Assembly (NCBI RefSeq): GCF_001280005.1
Contig: NZ_LGDW01000025.1
Location: forward strand, 1-24,202
From: Streptomyces sp. NRRL WC-3618
GTDB lineage: Bacteria > Actinomycetota > Actinomycetes > Streptomycetales > Streptomycetaceae
Reading direction: 5' to 3'
DNA: 24,202 nt
Position 1 is the first letter of the stretch. Each line of letters starts with the position of its first letter. Both the position numbers and the translations under genes were made by a program. A model generated the notes under the pieces. It saw only the letters and a program-made list of their open reading frames with translations, searched no databases and was not told the origin of the DNA. Positions 1-6,461 of this stretch are shown piece after piece.

Positions 1-590
1 CGCCCGCTTCGGCACCCGCCTACGCGCCATCGCGGCCGCACCGGCCACGCAGCCTGCGGGCAGCAGTGCCGCTGGGGCGGCACGGGTGGGCGCAGGGTCA
101 GGGCGACCGAGAGCGATGCCGCCACCGGGACGAGGGTGAGCAGGGTCAGGGCGGCCGGGAGGGGGAGGGGGTGGTCGGCGGCCAGGAAGTCCGCCGCGTC
201 GCCGTCGAACGGCATGCCCGTCAGGTCGCCCCGCAGGTGGAGGAAGAACAGGAGGGCCACCATCGAACCCAGGGTGCAGGACAGGGCCGTTGTCGTGGCC
301 GAGACGGCCATCAGACGGGCCGGGCCCAGGCCGATCGCCGCCAGGCCGGGGCGCGGTCTCGTGCCGGGGTCCGCGCGGGCCACCGTCACCGCGAAGTAGA
401 CCGTGGCCGCCAGCGGGGCCATGCACCAGGCCAGCCGCAGCACCGAGCCGCCGGGGGTGTCCTGGTGGGCGAGGGCGTGGCCCAGGGTCCCCAGGAAGAG
501 GAAACCCGTGGCCGCCGACGCCGTCGCGACCAGCAGGCGGCGGAGCTGGACACCCGGATGCGAGCCTCGGACTAGACGGAGAGCGAGCAC
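1..590 (-). CDS. ABC transporter permease, FtsX/MacB-like (partial, C-terminus outside window)
   Basis: This is the amino-terminal part of an integral membrane protein, read leftwards off the window edge. It starts at a GTG (588-590) with a GGAGG about 11 bases upstream, overlaps the end of the ATPase gene by 17 bases, and is probably translationally coupled to it. The first ~170 residues contain about four hydrophobic stretches, beginning near VQLRRLLVATASAATGFLF, and an early VRGSHP-type segment that I associate with FtsX-like permeases of actinobacteria. With the ATPase it should form a LolD/MacB-type exporter or membrane-remodelling complex; the substrate is unknown. In the last ~90 bases before the edge the frame turns rich in Cys, Trp and Arg, while another frame reads a hydrophobic AAPAALLPAG segment, so a frameshift near 70-95 is possible. 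The family call is moderately sure, the left end is not. Confidence 0.6.
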   Translation of the reverse strand, partial: MLALRLVRGSHPGVQLRRLLVATASAATGFLFLGTLGHALAHQDTPGGSVLRLAWCMAPLAATVYFAVTVARADPGTRPRPGLAAIGLGPARLMAVSATTTALSCTLGSMVALLFFLHLRGDLTGMPFDGDAADFLAADHPLPLPAALTLLTLVPVAASLSVALTLRPPVPPQRHCCPQAAWPVRPRWRVGGCRSG

Positions 591-1336
591 GCGGGCCGGC
601 CCTCCGCTTCGCTCCCCGTCTCGGCGGCCTGCTCGGCGACCGGGGGCAGATGGACGGTGTTCACGCGACGCCCGTCGAGCAACGAGACCGTACGGTCCGC
701 CAGCGCCGCCGTGTCCGCGTCGTGCGTCGCCAGGACCACCGTGATGCCGTGGCTGCGGGCCGCTGTCGTCAACGTCCGCAGTACGTGGGCGCGGTCCGCC
801 CGATAGAGGGGCGCCGTCGGCTCGTCCGCGAAGAGCACCGTGGGGGCCGGGGCCAGCGCCCGCGCGATCGAGACGCGCTGGCGTTCGGACTGACGCAGCT
901 CGTACGGGCGTTTGCGCGCCCGGTCGCCGATGTCCAGGCGCTCCAGCCACTCCAGGGCCGCCGTCTTGGCGCGCCGGCGGCTGGTGCCGCGCAGCATCAG
1001 CGGCAGGGCCGCGTTCTCCCAGACGTTCAGTTCCGGTACGAGGACCGGGGCCGGGTCGATCCAGCCGAACCGGTCGCGGCGCAGCCGTTCGCGGGTGAGC
1101 GGGCCCATCGTGTGCACGGGCACGCTGTTGAACCAGACCTCGCCCCGAAGCGGTCGCACCAGGCCCGAGAGGCAGCGCAGCAGGGTCGTCTTGCCGCAGC
1201 CGCGCGGGCCGCTGACGGCGAGGATCTCGCCCTCCCGGACACCGAGCGAGACGCCGCTCAGCGCGGGCGAGCCGTCCTTGTGCTGGAAGTGCAGGGCGCG
1301 TGCCCAGAGCACGTCGTTGTCCGGCGGGGCCACCAT
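572..1336 (-). CDS. ABC transporter ATP-binding protein, LolD/MacB-like, with degenerate motifs
   Basis: A 254-residue nucleotide-binding subunit, the usual length for LolD/MacB/FtsE-type ATPases. It should power the permease encoded directly downstream. Walker A is intact (GPRGCGKTT, residues 43-51), as are Walker B (VLFADEP, 167-173) and the H-loop (ATHD, His205). Three other catalytic motifs are not: the ABC signature LSGGQ reads LRQSE (147-151), the Q-loop glutamine is replaced by Pro95 in GWIDPAP, and the D-loop aspartate is Tyr178. The ATG has a GAGGTG ribosome binding site. Homologues I recall from other streptomycetes are similarly degenerate, so this may be a conserved property rather than decay. 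Whether it hydrolyses ATP efficiently cannot be told from sequence. Confidence 0.88.
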   Translation of the reverse strand: MVAPPDNDVLWARALHFQHKDGSPALSGVSLGVREGEILAVSGPRGCGKTTLLRCLSGLVRPLRGEVWFNSVPVHTMGPLTRERLRRDRFGWIDPAPVLVPELNVWENAALPLMLRGTSRRRAKTAALEWLERLDIGDRARKRPYELRQSERQRVSIARALAPAPTVLFADEPTAPLYRADRAHVLRTLTTAARSHGITVVLATHDADTAALADRTVSLLDGRRVNTVHLPPVAEQAAETGSEAEGRPACSLSV

Positions 1337-1376
1337 GGGCGTACACCTCGTTCAGATCCGTAATTCCCTGAGTCAT

Positions 1377-1390
1377 CCCCCGTGCGGGGG
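1377..1390 (-). promoter_or_regulatory. Small GC hairpin in the leader of the ABC ATPase operon
   Basis: A CCCCC-GTGC-GGGGG stem-loop lies about 40 bases upstream of the ATPase start codon. It would sit in the 5' untranslated region of the leftward transcript. A very similar CCCCC-GCAGT-GGGGG element precedes the dehydrogenase at 9512. Its role is unknown; it could affect mRNA stability or translation. Confidence 0.35.
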
Positions 1391-1461
1391 AACGAAGACA
1401 GGGCCGATCGGTTACAGGGCACGCTAAGGATCCGGGCCGGGAACCCCGGGACAGCACGCGG

Positions 1462-1500
1462 CCCGGGTGCGCCCATCCCACTCGGACGGGTGCACCCGGG
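1462..1500 (-). terminator. Hairpin terminator after the aminotransferase gene
   Basis: A long inverted repeat pairs 1462-1474 with 1488-1500 (CCCGGGTGC then GCCC, against CGGG then TGCACCCGGG) around a loop of about 13 bases, with one mismatch. It lies 55 bases beyond the aminotransferase stop codon. Streptomyces terminators often lack a U tract, so the strong stem alone is suggestive. Confidence 0.6.
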
Positions 1501-1503
1501 TCG

Positions 1504-1551
1504 TACAACAGGCCGTACAGCCAGCCTTACAGCAGGCCGTACAGCAGCCGG
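1504..1551. repeat. Four imperfect 12-bp tandem repeats after the aminotransferase stop
   Basis: The 48 bases read as four 12-base units: TACAACAGGCCG, TACAGCCAGCCT, TACAGCAGGCCG and TACAGCAGCCGG. The first and third differ at one base. The array lies between the aminotransferase stop codon (1555) and the terminator hairpin. It has no start codon or coding character. It could be a slippage-generated repeat in the 3' untranslated region. Confidence 0.6.
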
Positions 1552-1554
1552 AGG

Positions 1555-2937
1555 CTAGAGCTTGGTCCATGCCTCCGTGAGGGTCGCGCGCAGGATCTGT
1601 TCGATCTCGTCGAACGTCTCCTGGTTCGCGATCAGCGGCGGGGCGAGCTGGATGACCGGGTCACCGCGGTCGTCGGCGCGGCAGTACAGGCCGTTCTCGA
1701 ACAGGGCCTTGGAGAGGAAGCCGTAGAGGATACGTTCCGTCTCCTCCGCGTCGAAGGACTCCTTGGTCGCCTTGTCCTTGACCAGTTCGATGCCGTAGAA
1801 GAAGCCGTTGCCGCGGACGTCACCGACGATCGGCAGGTCGTGCAGCTTCTCCAGGGTCGAACGGAACGCGCCCTCGTTGTCCAGCACATGCTGGTTGATG
1901 CCCTCGCGTTCGAACAGGTCGAGGTTGGCGATGCCCACCGCCGCCGACACCGGGTGGCCGCCGAACGTGTAGCCGTGCAGGAACATGTTGTCGCCCTGGT
2001 AGAACGGCTCGGCGAGCCGGTCCGAGATGATGCACGCGCCGATCGGGGAGTAGCCCGAGGTCATGCCCTTGGCGCAGGTGATCATGTCCGGGACGTAGTC
2101 GAACTTGTCGCAGGCGAACATCGTGCCGAGGCGGCCGAAGGCGCAGATGACCTCGTCCGAGACGAGCAGGACGTCGTGGCGGTCGCAGATCTCGCGGACC
2201 CGCTGGAAGTAGCCCGGCGGGGGCGGGAAGCAGCCGCCCGCGTTCTGGACCGGCTCCAGGAAGACGGCGGCCACGGTGTCCGCGCCCTCGAAGAGGATCT
2301 CCTGCTCGATCTGGTCGGCGGCCCAGCGGCCGTACGCCTCCGGGTCGTCGCCGTGGATCGGGGCGCGGTAGATGTTGGTGTTCGGGACCTTGTGGGCGCC
2401 GGGGACGAGCGGCTCGAAGGGCGCCTTCAGGCCCGGCAGGCCGGTGATGGACAGGGCGCCCTGCGGGGTGCCGTGGTAGGCGACGGCGCGCGAGATGACC
2501 TTGTACTTGGTGGGCTTGCCGACCAGCTTGAAGTACTGCTTGGCGAGCTTCCACGCGGTCTCGACGGCCTCGCCGCCACCGGTGGTGAAGAAGACCTTGT
2601 TGAGGTCGCCCGGCGCGTAGTTGGCCAAACGTTCCGCCAGCTCCACCGCCTTCGGGTGGGCGTAGGACCACACGGGGAAGAACGCCAGTTCCTGGGCCTG
2701 CTTGAAGGCGGTCTCGGCCAGCTCGGTGCGGCCGTGACCTGCCTGGACCACGAACAGCCCCGCCAGGCCGTCGAGGTAGCGCCGGCCCTTGTCGTCGTAG
2801 ATGTGGGTGCCCTCGCCCCGGACGATCGTCGGGACGGGGGCGTTCTCGTACGACGACATGCGGGTGAAGTGCATCCACAGGTGGTCGTACGCGGTGCGGC
2901 TGAGGTCCTTGGAGCTGTGGCTGTCGGTGGTCGTCAC
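1555..2937 (-). CDS. Class III omega-aminotransferase (putative polyamine/putrescine:pyruvate aminotransferase)
   Basis: A PLP-dependent fold-type I aminotransferase of about 460 residues, normal for class III. It would move the terminal amino group of a diamine or omega-amino acid to pyruvate or 2-oxoglutarate. Visible motifs are TTGGGEAVETAWKLA (phosphate-binding region), the ISRAVAYHGTPQG segment, SDEV before the PLP-binding aspartate region, and the Schiff-base lysine in ITCAKGMTSGY (Lys290). The sequence resembles SpuC-type polyamine:pyruvate transaminases more than GabT. I start it at GTG 2937, two bases after the Lrp stop, because GGGGA lies 11 bases upstream. The alternative GTG at 2955 overlaps lrp and has no ribosome binding site. 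It is co-transcribed with the Lrp/AsnC gene, and an aldehyde dehydrogenase diverges upstream, so a role in polyamine catabolism is likely. The substrate is inferred. Confidence 0.88.
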   Translation of the reverse strand: MTTTDSHSSKDLSRTAYDHLWMHFTRMSSYENAPVPTIVRGEGTHIYDDKGRRYLDGLAGLFVVQAGHGRTELAETAFKQAQELAFFPVWSYAHPKAVELAERLANYAPGDLNKVFFTTGGGEAVETAWKLAKQYFKLVGKPTKYKVISRAVAYHGTPQGALSITGLPGLKAPFEPLVPGAHKVPNTNIYRAPIHGDDPEAYGRWAADQIEQEILFEGADTVAAVFLEPVQNAGGCFPPPPGYFQRVREICDRHDVLLVSDEVICAFGRLGTMFACDKFDYVPDMITCAKGMTSGYSPIGACIISDRLAEPFYQGDNMFLHGYTFGGHPVSAAVGIANLDLFEREGINQHVLDNEGAFRSTLEKLHDLPIVGDVRGNGFFYGIELVKDKATKESFDAEETERILYGFLSKALFENGLYCRADDRGDPVIQLAPPLIANQETFDEIEQILRATLTEAWTKL

Positions 2938-2939
2938 GG

Positions 2940-3455
2940 TTATCGGGTTCCCCACATGTAGGTCTGCTTCTTGAGCTTGAGGTAGACGAAGCTTTCGGTG
3001 GAGCGCACGCCGGGCAGCGCCCGCATGCGTTTGTTGATGACGTCCAGCAGGTGGTCGTCGTCCTCACACACGATCTCCGCGAGGATGTCGAAGGAACCCG
3101 CGGTCATCACCACGTACTCGACTTCCGGCATGGCGCTCAGCGCGTCGGCCACAGGGTCCAGGTCGCCGTCGACGTTGACGCCGACCATCGCCTGCCTGCG
3201 GAAACCCACGGTGAGCGGGTCCGTGACGGCGACGATCTGCATCACGCCCTGGTCGAGCAGCTTCTGGACGCGCTGGCGCACGGCCGCCTCGGAGAGGCCG
3301 ACCGCCTTGCCGATCGCCGCGTACGGTCTGCGGCCGTCCTCCTGGAGCTGTTCGATGATGGCGAGGGAGACGGCGTCCACCTGGGGAGTGCCGTTCCTGG
3401 ACTCGCGGGAGTCCCTGTGCTCTGCGCTTCGACTGGCCACGCGCTCACTGTGCAC
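2940..3455 (-). CDS. Lrp/AsnC family transcriptional regulator
   Basis: A DNA-binding regulator of about 171 residues, typical for the family. An amino-terminal winged helix-turn-helix (DAVSLAIIEQLQEDGRRPYA onward, recognition segment LSEAAVRQRVQKLLDQG) precedes a carboxy-terminal RAM/AsnC ligand-binding domain (QAMVGVNVDGDLDPVADAL through AGSFDILAEIVCEDDDHLL). The open frame continues upstream to 3680, but that part overlaps the divergent promoter region and lacks coding character. I chose GTG 3455; GTG 3440 is the alternative, and neither has a strong ribosome binding site. It sits two bases from the aminotransferase and faces the dehydrogenase at 3652, so these are its likely targets. Family members usually respond to amino acids or related amines; the ligand is unknown. 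Confidence 0.9.
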   Translation of the reverse strand: MHSERVASRSAEHRDSRESRNGTPQVDAVSLAIIEQLQEDGRRPYAAIGKAVGLSEAAVRQRVQKLLDQGVMQIVAVTDPLTVGFRRQAMVGVNVDGDLDPVADALSAMPEVEYVVMTAGSFDILAEIVCEDDDHLLDVINKRMRALPGVRSTESFVYLKLKKQTYMWGTR

Positions 3456-3516
3456 GAGGAGTCGACTGTTTCGCAAGGCTCGATCGATGAAATTCGTTGT
3501 TCTTGGATGCTTGTCT

Positions 3517-3529
3517 TGCGGATTTCGCA
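3517..3529. promoter_or_regulatory. Candidate operator half-sites between the Lrp/AsnC gene and the dehydrogenase
   Basis: TGCG-GATTT-CGCA forms a short inverted repeat in the AT-richer part of the divergent intergenic region. A related TTTCGCAA lies at 3469-3476. Lrp/AsnC proteins often bind weak, degenerate palindromes in such positions. This is suggestive only. Confidence 0.3.
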
Positions 3530-3550
3530 GATTCCGGGGGATCGGGGGTG

Positions 3551-3604
3551 TTGAAAACGTCGGGCGGAGGAATAGGGTGGGTGTCTCAGCCATTGGACAC
3601 CCAC
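3551..3604 (+). promoter_or_regulatory. Promoter and 9-bp inverted repeat upstream of the aldehyde dehydrogenase
   Basis: A -35-like TTGAAA (3551-3556) and a -10-like TAGGGT (3573-3578) are separated by 16 bases. Overlapping the -10 is a perfect inverted repeat, GTGGGTGTC (3577-3585) and GACACCCAC (3596-3604), with a 10-base centre TCAGCCATTG. GACACC recurs at 3612 and 3627, giving three direct copies at 15-16 base spacing. The position fits an operator that blocks RNA polymerase. Either the neighbouring Lrp/AsnC protein or the PucR-type protein encoded at 22988 could bind it. Confidence 0.5.
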
Positions 3605-3651
3605 GTCGACCGACACCGAGTCGGCCGACACCCGAATCTGGAGGGCCGGCA

Positions 3652-5091
3652 GTGAGCACCGAGCTGCGTCGTCTGCGCAACTACATCGATGGTGAGTTCC
3701 GGGACGCCGCCGACGGGCGGACGACCGAGGTGGTCAACCCCGCGACGGGCGAGGCGTACGCGACCGCGCCGCTGTCCGGGCAGCCCGACGTCGACGCCGC
3801 CATGGCGGCCGCGGCCGCCGCGTTCCCGGCCTGGCGCGACACGACACCGTCCGAGCGGCAGAAGCACCTTCTGAAGATCGCGGACGCGTTCGAGGAGCGC
3901 GCCGAGGAACTCATCGCTGCCGAGGTGGAGAACACCGGCAAGCCGATCGGGCTCACCCGGTCCGAGGAGATCCCGCCAATGGTGGACCAGATCCGCTTCT
4001 TCGCGGGCGCGGCCCGGATGCTGGAGGGTCGCAGCGCCGGCGAGTACATGGACGGGATGACGTCGATCGTCCGGCGCGAGCCGGTCGGTGTCTGCGCGCA
4101 GGTCGCGCCCTGGAACTACCCGATGATGATGGCCGTGTGGAAGTTCGCCCCGGCGATCGCCGCCGGCAACACGGTGGTCCTCAAGCCGTCGGACACGACG
4201 CCCGCGTCCACGGTTCTCATGGCCGAGATCATCGGTTCGATCCTGCCCAAGGGCGTCTTCAACGTCGTCACCGGGGACCGTGACACCGGTCGGCTGATGG
4301 TCGAGCACCCGACGCCGGCGATGGCGTCGATCACCGGTTCGGTGCGCGCCGGTATGCAGGTCGCCGAGTCCGCGTCGAAGGACCTCAAGCGCGTCCACCT
4401 GGAACTGGGCGGAAAGGCGCCGGTCGTCGTCTTCGAGGACACCGACATCGCCAAGGCCGTCGAGGACATCTCGGTCGCGGGCTTCTTCAACGCGGGCCAG
4501 GACTGTACGGCGGCCACGCGTGTTCTCGTCCAGGAGGCCATCCACGACGAGTTCGTCGCGGCGCTCGCCAAGGCCGCCGCCGAGACCAGGACCGGGCAGC
4601 CGGACGACGAGGACGTGCTGTACGGGCCGCTGAACAACCCGAACCAGCTGAAGCAGGTCTCCGGCTTCATCGAGCGGCTGCCCGCCCACGCCAAGGTCGA
4701 GACGGGTGGCCACCGGGTCGGCGAGAAGGGCTACTTCTACGCGGCGACCGTCGTGTCCGGCCTGAAGCAGGACGACGAGATCATCCAGAACGAGGTCTTC
4801 GGTCCGGTCATCACCGTGCAGTCCTTCGCGGACGAGGCGCAGGCCGTGGGATGGGCCAACGGTGTCGACTACGCCCTCGCGTCGTCCGTGTGGACGAAGG
4901 ACCACGCGCGTGCGATGCGGATGTCGAAGGCCCTGGACTTCGGCTGCGTCTGGATCAACACCCACATCCCGCTGGTCGCGGAGATGCCGCACGGCGGCTT
5001 CAAGAAGTCCGGCTACGGCAAGGACCTCTCGGGGTACGGGTTCGAGGACTACACGCGGGTCAAGCACGTGATGACGTCGCTCGGCGGCTGA
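3652..5091 (+). CDS. NAD(P)-dependent aldehyde dehydrogenase (gamma-aminobutyraldehyde dehydrogenase-like)
   Basis: A 479-residue ALDH-superfamily enzyme that would oxidise an aminoaldehyde, such as 4-aminobutanal from putrescine, to the acid (GABA). The nucleotide-binding segment APWNYPMMMAVWKFAPAIAAGNTVVLKPSD, the general base Glu251 in LELGGKAP and the nucleophile Cys285 in GQDCTAATR are all present, as is the carboxy-terminal EVFGPV and PHGGFKKSGYGKD pattern seen in aminoaldehyde dehydrogenases. The GTG start at 3652 has GGAGG 8-12 bases upstream. It diverges from the Lrp/AsnC regulator and omega-aminotransferase, and a strong terminator follows, so it is probably a single-gene transcript. 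It is a paralogue of the dehydrogenase at 9512. The aldehyde substrate is inferred from family and context. Confidence 0.9.
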   Translation: MSTELRRLRNYIDGEFRDAADGRTTEVVNPATGEAYATAPLSGQPDVDAAMAAAAAAFPAWRDTTPSERQKHLLKIADAFEERAEELIAAEVENTGKPIGLTRSEEIPPMVDQIRFFAGAARMLEGRSAGEYMDGMTSIVRREPVGVCAQVAPWNYPMMMAVWKFAPAIAAGNTVVLKPSDTTPASTVLMAEIIGSILPKGVFNVVTGDRDTGRLMVEHPTPAMASITGSVRAGMQVAESASKDLKRVHLELGGKAPVVVFEDTDIAKAVEDISVAGFFNAGQDCTAATRVLVQEAIHDEFVAALAKAAAETRTGQPDDEDVLYGPLNNPNQLKQVSGFIERLPAHAKVETGGHRVGEKGYFYAATVVSGLKQDDEIIQNEVFGPVITVQSFADEAQAVGWANGVDYALASSVWTKDHARAMRMSKALDFGCVWINTHIPLVAEMPHGGFKKSGYGKDLSGYGFEDYTRVKHVMTSLGG

Positions 5092-5106
5092 CGGTCGTCG
5101 TTCGTC

Positions 5107-5148
5107 GCGCGCGGCCCCGGACGGGAGTTCTCAGTCCGGGCCGCGCGC
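5107..5148 (+). terminator. Strong hairpin terminator after the aldehyde dehydrogenase
   Basis: GCGCGCGGCCCCGGAC (5107-5122) pairs with GTCCGGGCCGCGCGC (5134-5148) around an 11-base loop, starting 16 bases after the stop codon, with only a one-base bulge. It is followed by TTT within a few bases. Confidence 0.85.
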
Positions 5149-5198
5149 TTTCGGCGGTTCGCCGGTCGCCGGCCGGCGGGCGGCGGGCGGCAGCATTT

Positions 5199-5226
5199 TT
5201 GAACGTGTTCACCATGGGCGTACGCT
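5199..5226 (+). promoter_or_regulatory. Promoter with overlapping palindrome before the small membrane protein
   Basis: TTGAAC (5199-5204) and TACGCT (5221-5226) are spaced by 16 bases and fit a -35/-10 pair. The inverted repeat TGAAC-GT-GTTCA (5200-5211) overlaps the -35 element. Transcription would begin near 5233, giving a leader of only about 10 bases before GTG 5243. That agrees with the absence of a Shine-Dalgarno sequence there. Confidence 0.45.
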
Positions 5227-5242
5227 GCCTCCGTTCCCCCTC

Positions 5243-5674
5243 GTGCACGAACTGCGCTGGACCGAGAGCCTGTTGCGGGCCCTGTCCGTCCCCGAGCACC
5301 TGCCGGGGCTGACGGACTGGATCGAGCGGGTACGTGACGGCCTCGAAGCCACCGACGAGCGCTACCCCTTCGTCCTCTACGGCACGGACTGGCTCGCCTT
5401 CGCCCACCTCGTCATCGCGGTCGCCTTCTACGGGCCCTACCGCGACCCCGTACGCAACATCCGGGTCGTCGAGTTCGGGATGATCGCCTGCGCCGGGATC
5501 ATCCCGCTCGCGCTGGTGTGCGGGCCGATCCGGGGGATTCCCTTCTGGTGGACGGTGATCGACATGTCGTTCGGGGTGTTCGGCGTGATCCCGCTCTACG
5601 TCGTACGGAAGCGGATCAAGAGGCTGGAGGCGCTGACGGCGGCGCCATCGGTCGTGGGGCGCGGCACGGCGTGA
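5243..5674 (+). CDS. Small membrane protein of unknown function
   Basis: A 143-residue protein with three hydrophobic segments, at roughly residues 50-66 (WLAFAHLVIAVAFYGPY), 77-97 (FGMIACAGIIPLALVCGPI) and 101-121 (FWWTVIDMSFGVFGVIPLYVV). It has an acidic soluble amino-terminal region of about 45 residues and ends with a basic RKRIKRLE tail. I do not recognise a named domain, though I recall close relatives in other streptomycetes. The GTG at 5243 is chosen because the protein character begins there. There is no ribosome binding site, so initiation may be nearly leaderless from the promoter at 5199-5226. It is a monocistronic gene between two terminators and convergent with the phosphodiesterase gene. 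Confidence 0.75.
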   Translation: MHELRWTESLLRALSVPEHLPGLTDWIERVRDGLEATDERYPFVLYGTDWLAFAHLVIAVAFYGPYRDPVRNIRVVEFGMIACAGIIPLALVCGPIRGIPFWWTVIDMSFGVFGVIPLYVVRKRIKRLEALTAAPSVVGRGTA

Positions 5675-5678
5675 AGCC

Positions 5679-5705
5679 GCCGGACCCTGAGGGTCTGCGT
5701 CCGGC
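5679..5705. terminator. Bidirectional terminator between convergent genes
   Basis: GCCGGAC (5679-5685) pairs with GTCCGGC (5699-5705). An alternative inner stem, GACCC-TGA-GGGTC (5683-5695), overlaps it. It lies between the stops at 5674 (plus) and 5741 (minus) and could serve both. Confidence 0.6.
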
Positions 5706-5740
5706 ACGCCGAGAGCAACGGACCTCCGCCTCCGGCGTCC

Positions 5741-6424
5741 TCAGCCCTTGCGCAGCGCGCACAGCGCGTCGATCCGGTTGGTGGTGATCGAGTCGACGCC
5801 GGCGTCCAGCAGGCGTCGCATGGCACGACGGGTGTCCGGGGTCCACACCGACAGCAGGTAGCCGTCCCGGTGCGCCCGCGCCACGAGCTTCCGGTCGACC
5901 AGAGTGAAGCGGTAGTTGAGCCAGCGCGGGCGTACCCCGGCGAGCAGGGCGGGGCGCGGCGGGGCGACGGACTTCCAGGTCAGGGCGATCTCGGCGGCCG
6001 GGTCGGCTGCCCGCACCGCGAGCATCGCCGGGGCGTCCGCGCAGTAGTACACGCGTTCGTGCGCACCGCACTCCCGGACCACGTCCAGGACCCGTCGTAC
6101 CGCCCGCATATCGGGCGTACCCGGCAGATCGATCATCACCCGGCTGCCCTCGGTCACCGTCAGCGCCTCCGCGAGGGTCGGCACCCCGCCCTCCGTCAGC
6201 CCGTTGACCTCGGCCGCCGACAGCGCGGCCAGCGGCCGTTCCCGCTCCCACAGACGCTTCAGGGTCGCGTCGTGCAGCAGCACGGGCACGCCGTCACGGG
6301 TCAGCCGTACGTCGATCTCGACGGCGTCCGCGCCCTGGTCGAGCGCGGAACGCAGTGAGTCGGTCGTGTTCTCACGGAAGCGGTAGGGGGCGCCGCGATG
6401 GGCCACGGCGGTCACGTTCTGCAT
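5741..6424 (-). CDS. Glycerophosphodiester phosphodiesterase (GDPD/UgpQ family)
   Basis: A 227-residue cytoplasmic-type GDPD, which hydrolyses glycerophosphodiesters to glycerol 3-phosphate and an alcohol. The TIM-barrel catalytic signature is complete: HRG at 9-11, Glu18-Asn19, the metal ligands Glu36 and Asp38 in VEIDVRLTRDG, and His51 in LLHD. The length fits short bacterial UgpQ-like enzymes, and there is no signal peptide. It starts 38 bases downstream of the deaminase stop on the same strand, so the two are probably co-transcribed. No link between the two activities is evident. The ATG at 6424 has only a weak upstream GGGCCC-type sequence. Confidence 0.9.
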   Translation of the reverse strand: MQNVTAVAHRGAPYRFRENTTDSLRSALDQGADAVEIDVRLTRDGVPVLLHDATLKRLWERERPLAALSAAEVNGLTEGGVPTLAEALTVTEGSRVMIDLPGTPDMRAVRRVLDVVRECGAHERVYYCADAPAMLAVRAADPAAEIALTWKSVAPPRPALLAGVRPRWLNYRFTLVDRKLVARAHRDGYLLSVWTPDTRRAMRRLLDAGVDSITTNRIDALCALRKG

Positions 6425-6461
6425 GGGCCCATTGTGCTGGGGCGGGAGGTGATGCGGTGCT

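Noticed and set aside
290..1363. Long open frames on the plus strand opposite the ABC ATPase and permease genes
   Set aside because: They are antisense shadows caused by high third-position GC. They are full of Arg, Gly and Pro and have no ribosome binding site or known domain.
1504..1551. CRISPR array
   Set aside because: The units are adjacent, only 12 bases long and have no unique spacers.
1840..2961. A 373-residue plus-strand open frame opposite the aminotransferase
   Set aside because: The minus-strand frame has complete PLP-enzyme motifs. The opposite frame is a composition artefact with no recognisable domain.
2998..3651. Upstream extension of the first aldehyde dehydrogenase frame
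   Set aside because: This part is antisense to the Lrp/AsnC gene and then covers the promoter. GTG 3652 with GGAGG is the natural start.
6445..6460. A near-perfect ribosome binding site (GGGAGGTGATGC) on the plus strand, complementary to the 16S rRNA 3' end
   Set aside because: The frame that follows is antisense to the deaminase and reads Arg/Cys-rich nonsense. The match is probably chance, and the same bases lie in a minus-strand intergenic gap.
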